Origin: JAENVU01 sp046598395
Lineage (GTDB): Bacteria; Actinomycetota; Acidimicrobiia; IMCC26256; JAENVU01
Assembly: GCA_046598395.1 (NCBI GenBank)
Contig: JBKJIQ010000023.1
Span: 1-46,318, forward strand
DNA: 46,318 nucleotides
Direction: 5' to 3'
A model generated the notes under the pieces. It was not told where the DNA came from. It saw only the letters and a list, made by a program, of their open reading frames with translations, and made no database searches. This document shows positions 1-9,700 of this stretch, in pieces. The translations under genes were made by a program, and so were the position numbers. Position 1 is the stretch's first letter. Each line of letters starts with the position of its first letter.

Positions 1-353
1 GAGCAACCACTCCTCATCGCTCATGTCACCATGCGTTGTCCGCCATGTTTACGCCAATCGAACCGGTTCATCGTCCATAACAATCAACCTATTGCCCAAC
101 CGCACCCGAACCACGGCGCTCAGCCCGGACCTTGCCGCCCTTGAACCCTGGCGACCTCAAACTGACCCAGTACCGGTCGGCGCGCCCCGGTGGCGTGGTC
201 CTAGCTCGGTCGCCCCCCAACACCTTCATCGTCCCGAGCAGCTGACGCGGCCCCATAGGATGGAGACCTGGAGTGCACAGATTCAACGTCTGTCACATAT
301 CGGCACCGTGACTGGTGCTCCAGTCAGAGCAGGCGACCGAGACAGGACCACGT
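1..353. other. Non-coding left edge upstream of the flippase
   Basis: No convincing gene was found on either strand. The open frames here have no recognisable domain and overlap the flippase in another frame. The stretch presumably carries the promoter of the plus-strand polysaccharide operon, but I see no clear -35/-10 pair. An AGGA sequence at about 344-347 lies just before the chosen flippase start at 354. Confidence 0.4.
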
Positions 354-1880
354 GTGACCGATTTCCACCGGCGTCCGGACGAGGCGACGGCGCAGATCCG
401 TGGCTCCAGCGGGCTCCTGGTGGGCCGGGTTGGCGCGCTCCTGGTCAATGGTGCCGCGCAGGTCATACTCGTCCGGTCCTTCTCGAAGGAGAGCTACGGG
501 CGGTTCGCGTATGCCCTGTCGATCGCCACGATGATCGAGTTGCTGCTCACTATCATGCACCGGCAGTCGCTGACCCGCTTCTTGTCCATATACAACGAAC
601 GGCGCGAGCGCTCGAAGGTCGTCGGGACGCTCGTCATGGCTCTGCTGATCATCGCCGTAGGTCTCATCGTCATCATCGGTGCCGCGCTGGTATTCCGGAG
701 CGCGATCAACGATTACTTGATCCACGATGGGCGCACGACGACGCTCGTGCTGATCGTCCTTACCCTTGGTGCGCTCGAGGCCGTCGACGACATATTCGAG
801 GGGGGGTTCGCCGTACTTTCGCGCCCGCGCGTCATCTTTCTCCGTAAGTACCTGCTGACCCCGTCGCTCCAACTTGCTCTGGTCGCCGTGGTCGTACTCA
901 CCGGCCAATCGATCGTATTCCTGGCCTGGGGGACCGTCTGCGTGTGGGCGATCGCGGTCGGGTTCTACGGCTTCCTGCTGCTCGGCGCGCTACGGAAACG
1001 GGGGCTCCTGGAGGGATTCTCGTGGCGGCACCTCGACATGCCGTTTCGCGAGGTGCTCTGGTTCGGCGTCCCGCTCATCACAACACAGTTGTTCTTCCTC
1101 AGCATCAACAACCTGAGCATCGTGATACTCCAGCGCCAGGGAGGCCCATCTGCAGTAGCCGTGGTCCGGGCGGTGATCCCCATCGCCCAGGTGAATCAAC
1201 TCGTCCTGTTCACTTTTACGCTGTTGTTCATGCCGCTCGCCGCTCGCCTCTACGAGCGCGATGACCGGGACGGGATCCGCGACGCCTACTGGCACACGGC
1301 GGTCTGGCTCACGGCGCTCTCGTTCCCCATTTTCGCGATGACGGGCCCCATGGCCCGTCCCGTCATCCTGACCCTGTTCGGGAGCAGGTACGCCGATGCC
1401 ATCCCCGTCCTCGCACTCCTATCTCTGGGCCTCTTCTTCAACGCGATGCTCGGATTCAACGCCTTGACGCTCCAGACCTACGGACGCCTCAAAGAAGTGG
1501 CACTTGTGAACCTCACGTGTATCGTCCTCAACGTCGGACTCAACGTCGTCCTCATCGAGCACATCGGCGCGCTCGGACTCGCCGTAGCGAGCTGTGTCAC
1601 GCTCGTACTCCAGAACGTCATGAACCAAGTCGTGATGCACCGTCAGGTCGGCATCGAGTATTTCGACACCCGCTTCACCGGCGTCTACGCCTCGGTCGTC
1701 GTTGCCCTCGTCGGTCTCGTCGTCGTGGAACAGGTGTTTGAGCTTCCGTTCATCGTCGCGACACTCCTGGTTACCGCGACCAGCCTCGCGGTCCTCCGGC
1801 TGAACCGGCACTCGCTCCGGGTCTCTGAGACCTTTCCGGAGATCGGCCGGCTCCCGTTCCTCGGAGCATGGCTGTCATGA
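354..1880 (+). CDS. Oligosaccharide flippase (Wzx/MATE-like)
   Basis: Predicted polytopic inner-membrane protein of about 508 residues, which is the usual length for Wzx-type lipid-linked oligosaccharide flippases of the MOP superfamily. It would move polyprenyl-linked repeat units across the membrane for surface polysaccharide assembly. The sequence is a succession of long hydrophobic helices (about 12-14) with short basic loops and the typical N-terminal pattern of a small Gly-rich helix followed by SKESYGRFAYALS. The GTG at 354 was preferred because AGGA lies 6 nt upstream; a GTG at 315 would add 13 residues without a ribosome site. It overlaps the following glycosyltransferase by 4 nt (ATGA), so the two are probably co-translated. 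The substrate cannot be read from the sequence. Confidence 0.85.
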   Translation: MTDFHRRPDEATAQIRGSSGLLVGRVGALLVNGAAQVILVRSFSKESYGRFAYALSIATMIELLLTIMHRQSLTRFLSIYNERRERSKVVGTLVMALLIIAVGLIVIIGAALVFRSAINDYLIHDGRTTTLVLIVLTLGALEAVDDIFEGGFAVLSRPRVIFLRKYLLTPSLQLALVAVVVLTGQSIVFLAWGTVCVWAIAVGFYGFLLLGALRKRGLLEGFSWRHLDMPFREVLWFGVPLITTQLFFLSINNLSIVILQRQGGPSAVAVVRAVIPIAQVNQLVLFTFTLLFMPLAARLYERDDRDGIRDAYWHTAVWLTALSFPIFAMTGPMARPVILTLFGSRYADAIPVLALLSLGLFFNAMLGFNALTLQTYGRLKEVALVNLTCIVLNVGLNVVLIEHIGALGLAVASCVTLVLQNVMNQVVMHRQVGIEYFDTRFTGVYASVVVALVGLVVVEQVFELPFIVATLLVTATSLAVLRLNRHSLRVSETFPEIGRLPFLGAWLS

Positions 1881-2959
1881 CGCGCGTGCTTCTCGTCGGC
1901 AAAGGCGAACCCGACCGCGGCGGCATCGCCGCGTTCTTGCACATGATGCTCACGAGCGAGCTCGCCAGCCGCTACGAGATCGACTTCCTCAACGTCGCCA
2001 ACCGTGATGACAAGGAGGGGGGCAGCCTCTCGATCGGAAACCTGCGCCGGACAATGGGGGACACGGTCGCGGTCTGGCGGCGGTCCCGCGACGTGGATAT
2101 CGTCCACATCCACTCGGCGCTCGCACCGATGGTCACCATGCTGCGGGCGGCGCTCTTCGGGATTGCAGCGCGTCTCCGCGGCGCCCGCGTCGTGGTCCAC
2201 GGTCACGGAGGCCGCATCGAGCTCTGGCTCACCACCGCGGCCCGGTCGTGGATCACCCGGATCGCGCTCTCCCCCGCCCACACCGTGGTCACGGTCTCGG
2301 CGGGCGGACTCGCGGCGCTGCGACGAGCCGGAGTGGGCCGCGACGCCATGCTGATCCCGAATGGCGTCGACCTCGAGCGCTTCCGGCCGGGCGACCGTCG
2401 CGCTGGGCGTCCCCGAGTCCTTTACGTCGGGCTCCTGACCCCGCGGAAGGGTGTCTCCGACCTCCTCGAAGCAGCGACGCTGCTCCGTCGGCGCGATATC
2501 GACTGCGAGCTCCGGCTCGTGGGTGGCGCGCCCGACGAGGGCCGGGAGGCCGAGGAACAGGTCCGGGCGGCCGCAGTCGGGGCGGGCGCCGACTTCTTCG
2601 GCACCGTCGAGCCCAACGAGATGCCCGCGTTGTACCGAGATGCCGACGTCTTCTGTCTTCCGTCCTGGTACGAAGCCGCGCCGCTCTCGGTACTCGAGGC
2701 AATGGCGAGCGGGCTGGCAGTCGTCGCGACTCCGGTTGGGGAGATCCCGACCATGGTCGACGACGACGCGACGGGAACGCTGGTCCCAGTTCGCGAGCCG
2801 CGCGCGCTCGCCGACGCATTGGCCGGGCTCCTCACTGACGTCGACCGCCGGGCCCGAATGGGGCGCGCCGGCCGTCACCGAGTCGAGCAGCATTACGACC
2901 TACGGACCACGGTCGCCGCGATCGGCGCCCTCTACGAGCGAATCGCGGAGTCCCGATGA
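1877..2959 (+). CDS. Glycosyltransferase family 4 (GT-B)
   Basis: Cytosolic retaining glycosyltransferase of about 360 residues that would add a sugar from a nucleotide-sugar donor to the polysaccharide repeat unit. The N-terminal Rossmann half starts with LLVGKGEPDRGGIAAFL; the C-terminal donor domain (from about residue 180) has LYVGLLTPRKGVSDLLEA, then the GT4 E-x7-E motif in YEAAPLSVLEAMASG and the loop VATPVGEIPTMV. The hinge carries PNGVDLERFRPG, common in GT4 enzymes. ATG 1877 overlaps the flippase stop as ATGA with GGAG upstream; an ATG at 1868 is also in frame but sits too close to that GGAG. The stop overlaps the deacetylase start. Acceptor and donor are unknown. Confidence 0.9.
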   Translation: MTRVLLVGKGEPDRGGIAAFLHMMLTSELASRYEIDFLNVANRDDKEGGSLSIGNLRRTMGDTVAVWRRSRDVDIVHIHSALAPMVTMLRAALFGIAARLRGARVVVHGHGGRIELWLTTAARSWITRIALSPAHTVVTVSAGGLAALRRAGVGRDAMLIPNGVDLERFRPGDRRAGRPRVLYVGLLTPRKGVSDLLEAATLLRRRDIDCELRLVGGAPDEGREAEEQVRAAAVGAGADFFGTVEPNEMPALYRDADVFCLPSWYEAAPLSVLEAMASGLAVVATPVGEIPTMVDDDATGTLVPVREPRALADALAGLLTDVDRRARMGRAGRHRVEQHYDLRTTVAAIGALYERIAESR

Positions 2960-3717
2960 GCATCCTCTGTTACCACGCGATCGAGGACGGTTGGCCCTCC
3001 CCACTCGCGGTGAGCCCGGCCGTATTCGACGAGCAGTGCGCCTGGCTCGCACGGCACCAACGGGTCGTCGGCGCGGCGGAGGCAGCCCACATGATGCACA
3101 ACGGCGTGCTGCCGCGTGGCGTGTCCGCAATCACTTTCGATGACGGCTTCGCGTCGGTGCGAGAGCATGCGCTCCACTCGCTCAACCGGCACCGCCTTCC
3201 CGCGACGGTATTCGTGGTCGCGAACACCCTTGCCCCCGGAGGCCTCAAGGTCAGCTGGGTGGACACGCCGGCGCCCTATCCGATGCGAACGCTCAACATC
3301 GGCCAGGTCCTCGAGATGGTCGACGCCGGGATCGAGATCGGTTCCCACAGTCTCGAGCACCATGACCTGACCGCCCTCTCTGCAACCGACTGCGAACGCG
3401 ACCTCCGCGCCAGTCGCGAACTACTCGAGGACCTCCTCGGTCGGCCCGTGCGCACCCTCGCGTACCCCAGGGGGCGCCACAGCCCCATCGTTCGTGATTG
3501 CGCCGAGCGTGCCGGGTACGACTGGGCCTTCGCACTCCCGACAGCACACGAAGACCCTGGACCGTTCGCGGTGCCACGAGCCGGAGTTTTCCCGGGCAAC
3601 TCCCTGAGAGCGTTGCGGATCAAGACGCGCCGGCGATACGTCGCGGCACGGACGAGTCGGGGCTTTCAAACCCTCCGACGGTGGCAGGGACGTCCGGATC
3701 CGCAACCGGCCGGTTGA
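2956..3717 (+). CDS. Polysaccharide deacetylase (NodB-like)
   Basis: Carbohydrate esterase 4 family protein of 253 residues, expected to remove N- or O-acetyl groups from a polysaccharide or its lipid-linked precursor. Motif 1 is ITFDDGFAS (catalytic-base and metal Asp), motif 2 is GSHSLEHHDL (the H-x3-H metal ligands), and a later motif is LAYPRGRHS. No signal peptide is visible, so it may act on the cytosolic side or as an associated modification enzyme. The ATG at 2956 overlaps the GT4 stop and has GGAG 6 nt upstream. Its 3' end runs 98 bp into the converging ligase gene, which is unusual. Confidence 0.88.
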   Translation: MSILCYHAIEDGWPSPLAVSPAVFDEQCAWLARHQRVVGAAEAAHMMHNGVLPRGVSAITFDDGFASVREHALHSLNRHRLPATVFVVANTLAPGGLKVSWVDTPAPYPMRTLNIGQVLEMVDAGIEIGSHSLEHHDLTALSATDCERDLRASRELLEDLLGRPVRTLAYPRGRHSPIVRDCAERAGYDWAFALPTAHEDPGPFAVPRAGVFPGNSLRALRIKTRRRYVAARTSRGFQTLRRWQGRPDPQPAG

Positions 3718-4987
3718 GCGGCCGCGTCGCGACGAGCGCAACGTAGGTGATTGCCAGCCAGAAGTACTTGAAGTCGAAGTTGCTCACAAACATGTTGGCA
3801 GCGACCACGGCGACCAAACCCGCCCGCGCCCCGGCACGGAGCACGACGGGCTGACGCCGGATCGAGCGGTACGTCGCGACAAGGGCCGTACCCGCGACCA
3901 GCAACCCGACGATGCCGGTCTCGATCAGCAACGCGAGCGCGATGTTGTGCGCCTTGTAGTCCTTGGTGCCATGGCCGACAATGTCGAAGTTCCCTGCGAT
4001 CGTCTGCCGGTAGACCTCGGGGAACCCGGCGATGCCAGCGCCGTAGAGACAGTACGAGTGGCACGAACGCAGCCCGACGGTCCAGATCGCATCTCGTCCC
4101 GTGGTCACATCGCTCGTCGAGGATGCGGCCGTCGGCGACTGTCCCTGGATCCGATCGACGATGCTTGCCGGGGCGAAGGCGACCACACCGACGACGAGGA
4201 AGCTGGCAAACGTCAGGACCGTGCGCCGACTGACGTAGCTGCGACCCGCGACCAAGACGAAGATCACCGCGACGGCGCTGGCCAACAGACCCCCGCGGGA
4301 GCCGGTGAGCAGGATTCCGGCGAAGATCACCGTGGCACTTGCCGCCGCGACTACACGGTGGCGGCCGACGAGCACCGCGTTGCGCAACGCGAGCGTCAGG
4401 GGCAGCAGAAGTGACGCAGCGGTCACCCCCGGGTCGGCCAGCTCGCCGACACCGCCGGCGGTCGCGAAACGCTGGACGACCCCGTCGATGACCCCGAAAT
4501 GGCCCTGCGCGAGCAGGACGAGGCCGTAAGCACCGCACGCGACGCCACCAGCCACGATGGCAGTCTCGAGGTTGCGCAATCGCCGGGCATCGACCCCCGT
4601 CGCCGAGAGCAGCAAGTAGCTCACGACCAGGCTCGCGAGCACAACCGCGTGGTCGGCACTCGCGCTGGGATCCACCCCCCACAACACCGTCGCCGCGGTC
4701 CAACCCAAGAACGAGAGCCAGAGCAGCGCCGCGCGATCGAGCACATTCCGACGCTCCCGATACAGCACGAGGTGCAGCATCAGCGAGAGGATCAACCAGG
4801 CTCCGGCCAACGTCGAGGCCGTGTTGAAGGGCGACGGCAGGCCGACCGGGACGACGAAGCCGGAGCCGAATGGGATAATGGCCGCGTACACGAGCAGTGG
4901 TACGCCGGTCGGGGATCGGACCCCCGCGAGGAAGACCACCACAGCCGGGACTGCGAGGAGCAGTCCGATCAGCGCAAGGAGGAGCAC
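3620..4987 (-). CDS. O-antigen ligase / Wzy-like polymerase family protein
   Basis: Polytopic membrane protein of about 455 residues with the Wzy_C architecture: around ten hydrophobic helices, the conserved LTGSRGGLLAS stretch, then a large external loop ending in KAHNIALALLIETGIVG, whose His and Glu are the conserved residues of the family. It would ligate or polymerise polysaccharide repeat units delivered by the flippase. The GTG at 4987 was chosen because it lies directly before the first hydrophobic helix; an in-frame GTG at 5107 would add 40 residues that only mirror the upstream GT2 gene in another frame. It overlaps the GT2 stop by 19 bp and converges on the deacetylase by 98 bp. Two cysteines in the external loop (RSCHSYC) could form a disulfide. 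Confidence 0.82.
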   Translation of the reverse strand: MLLLALIGLLLAVPAVVVFLAGVRSPTGVPLLVYAAIIPFGSGFVVPVGLPSPFNTASTLAGAWLILSLMLHLVLYRERRNVLDRAALLWLSFLGWTAATVLWGVDPSASADHAVVLASLVVSYLLLSATGVDARRLRNLETAIVAGGVACGAYGLVLLAQGHFGVIDGVVQRFATAGGVGELADPGVTAASLLLPLTLALRNAVLVGRHRVVAAASATVIFAGILLTGSRGGLLASAVAVIFVLVAGRSYVSRRTVLTFASFLVVGVVAFAPASIVDRIQGQSPTAASSTSDVTTGRDAIWTVGLRSCHSYCLYGAGIAGFPEVYRQTIAGNFDIVGHGTKDYKAHNIALALLIETGIVGLLVAGTALVATYRSIRRQPVVLRAGARAGLVAVVAANMFVSNFDFKYFWLAITYVALVATRPLNRPVADPDVPATVGGFESPDSSVPRRIAGAS

Positions 4988-5991
4988 TGCGGCGTAACCA
5001 CTGGCTTGACGACATTGCGGCGGAGCAACAAGTCGCGGAAACCCTCCCAGAACCCGATCCCCCACCCGAAGTGCATCACCATCAGCGCGACCGGAAACCG
5101 AGCCCACAGCGAGCGATCCGCTCCCGTCCGTACCTCACGGATGGTCGCGACCGCCACCAGCAGGGCATAGGTCATCGGCAGCAGGAGCCCGAGCGGGTTC
5201 GTCAAGAGCAGCATCCCGAGCGACACAAGTATCGCGAGGACGAAGAGGGGCGGGACCGCATGCCGCAGGCGCATCGAACGCGGGTGGAGGCGAAGCACCG
5301 TGAATTTCCCCTTCCCGTAACGACGGAACTGGCGGAACAGGCCCCGCATCGATTGCTGGCAGTGATAATAGATGACGAGGGCCGGGTCGTAGAGCAGCGT
5401 CCGGCCTGAAGCGACCAGGCGGTAGTCGAGTTCGAAGTCCTGATTGACGGGCAAGTCCTCGTTCCAGCCACCGATACTCCGAAGCAGATCCGTCGGATAT
5501 CCGGGGAACGGCACGTGGTCTGCCAGTTGCGGTGTCGTGGCGTAGTGGTGCACCGAGTTTCCGATCCCCGCCTTGGAGCACATCGCAACGGCGATCGCCC
5601 GACCGGTGGGGGTGACGCCGATCGGCTTCACGTAGCCGCCAACGCCAGCGATTTCACCTCCGGCCAAGTGGCGGAGAGCGTCCGAGACGTAGGTGGGACA
5701 CACCGTGGCGTGCGCGTCGATGCGCACGAACCACGGCGCTCTCGCTGCCGCGAGGCCAGTGTTCAGCTGCGTCGGCGTGGTCATCCGCGGATTGTGCACC
5801 AGCCTGATCCGGGGATCGTCAGTGGCATAGGCCGTCACGATCGCGGCCGTTTGGTCGGTCGAGGCACCGTCCACGACGATCACCTCGAGGTTCTTGTGGG
5901 TCTGGGCCAGCACGGAATCGAGGCAGGCTCCGATGAACCCCTCCTCGTTGCGCGCCGGGATGACCACGCTCACAAAATGGCTTGACAGCAT
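4969..5991 (-). CDS. Glycosyltransferase family 2 (ExoA-like), membrane anchored
   Basis: 340-residue GT-A enzyme. The N-terminal domain begins SVVIPARNEEGFIGACLDSV and VIVVDGASTDQTAAIV, followed by the metal-binding RIDAHAT motif, an acceptor-site segment NQDFELDYRL and a FRRYGKGK motif. The C-terminal 90 residues hold three or four hydrophobic helices, as in succinoglycan ExoA-type transferases that extend lipid-linked oligosaccharides. AGGAGAG about 9 nt upstream supports the ATG at 5991. It lies 42 nt after the deacetylase gene and overlaps the ligase gene, so it is probably in the same minus-strand operon. The sugar is unknown. Confidence 0.9.
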   Translation of the reverse strand: MLSSHFVSVVIPARNEEGFIGACLDSVLAQTHKNLEVIVVDGASTDQTAAIVTAYATDDPRIRLVHNPRMTTPTQLNTGLAAARAPWFVRIDAHATVCPTYVSDALRHLAGGEIAGVGGYVKPIGVTPTGRAIAVAMCSKAGIGNSVHHYATTPQLADHVPFPGYPTDLLRSIGGWNEDLPVNQDFELDYRLVASGRTLLYDPALVIYYHCQQSMRGLFRQFRRYGKGKFTVLRLHPRSMRLRHAVPPLFVLAILVSLGMLLLTNPLGLLLPMTYALLVAVATIREVRTGADRSLWARFPVALMVMHFGWGIGFWEGFRDLLLRRNVVKPVVTPQCSSLR

Positions 5992-6033
5992 CCTGCCGCT
6001 CTCCTCGTTTCAGGTTCAGCCGACGAATTGGCG

Positions 6034-6768
6034 CTACGCGGCCGCTTCCAGACAACTCAACGTCACTGACCGCAAGCCGAGTACCTCAAGACCGTCGATG
6101 ATCGCGGGGATGGCGGCCAGCGTGCGGGCGGCACGGTTGCCGTCGCCGTTGGCGTGGCCGTCATGCATCAGGATCACCGCGCCCGGACGCGCGACGTCGA
6201 GCACGGCCCGAACGATCGATTCAGGAGTCGCGTCCTGGTGCCAGTCCCGCGACGAGTCGCTCCACAGCGCTCTCGCCAAGCCCAGTCGCGGCGCCGCGAA
6301 CCAGGCGGCAAGATTGAACAGGCCGTGCGGAGGCCGATAGTACCGCGGCGAGCTGCCCGTGGCACTGCGAACCGCGTCTACGCTCGCACGAAGGTCCTGC
6401 ACCGTCGCTAGCGGGCCCGACCGGGTGAGCTTGCGGTGCGCGTAGCCGTGCGATGCGATCTCGTGGCCGCGACGGTCCAGGGCCGCGACCACCTCCGGGT
6501 ACCGGCACACACGCTCCCCCACCACAAAGAAGGTTGCGCGACCTTCTCCGAGCGCGTCCGCGATCTGCAACGAGTAAAGGGGATCGGGTCCGTCGTCGAA
6601 CGTGAGTGCGATCTCAGGACGGCACGTCGGGACCAACGACACCAAGCGGTTCCCCGCGAGGCGGCGTCCGGTCCGGGTCGAGAGTGCGTTGATTCCCCAG
6701 TAGGAGCCGACTCCGACCGAGACCCCGACGCCCGCGGTGACGAGCCCCCGTCGACCGATTATTGGCAT
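6034..6768 (-). CDS. Polysaccharide deacetylase, exported
   Basis: 244-residue CE4/NodB-homology protein. A basic N-terminus and a hydrophobic Gly/Val-rich segment (residues 9-26) look like a signal peptide or membrane anchor, so the domain probably works outside the membrane. Catalytic motifs are clear: IALTFDDGPDPLY (motif 1), IASHGYAHRKL (motif 2 with the two metal His), RYYRPPHGLFN (motif 3), a later DSSRDWHQD and VILMHDG near the end. The start overlaps the last 10 bp of the large FnIII/phosphatase gene, indicating translational coupling to it. It differs in localisation from the plus-strand deacetylase at 2956. Confidence 0.9.
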   Translation of the reverse strand: MPIIGRRGLVTAGVGVSVGVGSYWGINALSTRTGRRLAGNRLVSLVPTCRPEIALTFDDGPDPLYSLQIADALGEGRATFFVVGERVCRYPEVVAALDRRGHEIASHGYAHRKLTRSGPLATVQDLRASVDAVRSATGSSPRYYRPPHGLFNLAAWFAAPRLGLARALWSDSSRDWHQDATPESIVRAVLDVARPGAVILMHDGHANGDGNRAARTLAAIPAIIDGLEVLGLRSVTLSCLEAAA

Positions 6769-9700
6769 TGCTGGCTGCCGCTGTCGGTCTGGGTGCCACC
6801 GGGGGTCGAGGCGAACTGGTAGTCGAAGCTCCCCGGGTGCAGCGTCATCGTGAGAACTCCAATGGCGCTGAGATCGAAGACGGCACTGTTGCCCTTGAGG
6901 CTCCCCGAGGTCCGCTCCTTTTTGCCGCCGGTGCCGACCACGAACTCTGTGATGCCGTCGGCCGCGGCTTGACCGGTCGGGTTCTGGGGAAGGAACCGTT
7001 CGTAGTTGTGGTCGTGTCCGTTCAGCACGACGTCGGCGTGCGCGGCGTACAGATCGTTCCAGAAGGCGGCATAGCTGACGTTGTTGCCGTGCTCACCTGA
7101 GGAGAACCGCGGGGCGTTCCAGTATGCGAGGGTGCACTGGGCCGGATGGGCGGCTAGATCTGCGGCGAGCCACTGTTCCTGCGGCGACCCCACGCCACAG
7201 CCGCCAATCTGGCTGCATTCGCTGTTCAGTGCCACGACGTGCCAGGTCCCGATGTCGTAGCTGTAGTAGCCAGTGCTACGCGTGCCGGCCGCGGCGCCGA
7301 AGTAGGTGTAGTAGCCATCCGCTCCGGCGTTGTTGTACTCGTGGTTGCCGGGGACTGGGCGAACCAGCCCGCGCAGGCGGCCCCACGACGGGTCGAACGC
7401 AGCCTTGAACTTCGCGAGGGTCGCGTCCTCGTACTGGTGGTCGCCGAGCGTGAGCACCGATTGGATCCGGGAGTCGTTCCACACAAGGTTCGACGTCGCG
7501 AGTTGCGCGCAGGCTGTGGGCGTGCCCATGCCCGCCATGTAGTTCGGGTCCGCAGGGTCACACGCGATGTCGCCGACGGTGGCGATCACTGGATCACCGA
7601 CCGTGTCCGCCGGTGTGGTCGCGCTCGTCGCCGTCGACTTGGCCGACAAGTTCCCGGCCGGGTCCTTGGCCACGATCGCATACGCGTACGGGGTGTTCCC
7701 GGACACGGAGCCGTCGGCCCAGCCCGTCACGGAGCCACCGACGACCGCGATGAGGGTGCCGTTGCGATACACCTGGTATCCCGAGACTCCGACGTCGTCG
7801 GTCGCGGGCGCCCAGCTCACATTGACCCGGCGGCCGGAGGACGCGGTTGCGACCACCGAGACCGGGACGCTCGGCGCCACCACGTCGGGCGAGCTGTTGA
7901 CGACCGCCTCGTCCACCGCCATCTGGAATGTACGTGTTGGTCCGGTCGCAGGGTCGCCCAGGTAGACCCGACCCACGTTCGTGGTCCCGAGGTTGGCTGT
8001 CATGCTGAGATCCGCGACACGGTTCGCGTCGACCCACAGCTCTACGAGGCCCGACGATCCGACCTTCACGTGGAGTTCGACGAGGTGCCACGCGCCTGCC
8101 GACAAAGTGGTCGCAGACGACGTCGTCACGCCGGTCACTTCGTTGTAGATCTGCAGCTTCGAGTTTCCACCGCGACGGAACAGCGAGAGGATCGCCCCCC
8201 CTGCGGAAGTCCGAACCCGGAACAGCGAGACGTTGTCCGTCGTCGACTGACTCGCGACATAGACGCGCGCACCGAAATACCCGTCGGCCATTGTCGCCGC
8301 CAGGTTGCGCTGGAGGTACGCGTTACCCGCGCTGGCGGTCAACTGCGCGGCGCGACTACCCGCGTAGACAGTCGAGGTCTGCACTGACGCGCCGACCGAT
8401 GCGCTCCAGGCAGACAGGTTGCCAGACTCGAAGCCGTCGGAGAACACGACGCCCAGGGTCGTTCCCGATACCAGCGCCGATGCCCCCGAGTGGTTCCCGG
8501 CCCCGTCGAACGCGTCGACCGCGTAGGAGTACGCCGTCGAGTTCTGTAGCGGCCCATCGACCAAACTCGTGACCGAAGACCCCGTGTTCGCGATGAGCAC
8601 GCCGTTGCGGTAGAGCGCGTACCCCGTCACCCCGACGTTATCGGTCGACGGTGTCCACGAAACCTGGATGCTCGTGGTGTTGAGCACCGAGACGGTGAGC
8701 CCGCCCGGCACGCTCGGCGCACTGAGGTCCGCCGGAATGAACGTCGATCCGGACGCGGATGCGCTCGGCGCTGACAAGTTGCCCGCGGCGTCCTTCGCAA
8801 TCACGACGTACCTGTGGGTACTCCCGGCCGCCAACCCCGTGTGGTCGTAGACCGTGGTCGACCCAATCACCGTTACGAACAGGGATCCGTCGCTGTACAC
8901 GTCGTAGGCGACCACACCAACATTGTCACTAGAGGCGGTCCACGAAACTCGGATGGAAGACCCGCTCGTCCCGACCGCGCCGACCAGGCTGGGCACGCTG
9001 GGCGCAGCGGTGTCCGGCGGCGAAGCCGTCGTGACCGAGATCGGGACGGAAGCAGCCGAGTGGTTCCCGGCCGCATCAAACGCAACCACCGAGTACGAGT
9101 ACGTCGTCGACACGCTCAGCCCGCTGTCGTCGAAGAGGGTCGTCGACCCACCGACCGCCGTGAGGTACTGACCGTCACGTCGAATCTCGTAGCCCGCGAC
9201 ACCAACATTGTCCGTCGACGCATCCCAGGCGAGGTGGATCGTCGTGGTACCGGTCGACTCGCCGCGGACATTCGCCGGCGTCGTCGGACCCACCAGGTCG
9301 GGTGGCAACGGCGTGGTCACGGTCATGGGGCCCGACTGCGCCGAGTGATTGTTCGCCGCATCAAAGGCGTCGAGCGTGTACGTGTAGGTCGCGCTCGCGT
9401 CGACGGTGTTGTCCGTATAGCTGAGCGGGGACGCCGGCAGCGTCGCGATCGCCACGCCCTGTCGGTAGAGCGTGTACCCGCTGACGCCAACGTTGTCGGT
9501 CGACGCAGCCCAGGTGAGGCTGACGCTCGCCGAGTCGAGCGCGATCGCGTTCAGGCCGGTGGGGACCGTCGGCGTGGTCGTGTCGGGGGCCGCGGGCGTG
9601 GTCACCGCGACGGGGATGGAAGCAGTCGAGTGGTTCGCCGCGGCATCGAACGCGTCGACCGAGTACTGATAGGCCGTCGATGGGGACACGGTCGAGTCCA

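Noticed and set aside
23..847. Long plus-strand frame at the left edge
   Set aside because: Arg/Pro/His-rich, no domain, and it runs across the flippase in another frame, so it is a high-GC shadow.
1685..2893. 402-residue minus-strand frame opposite the GT4 gene
   Set aside because: Composition is that of an antisense shadow; the plus frame carries clear GT4 motifs.
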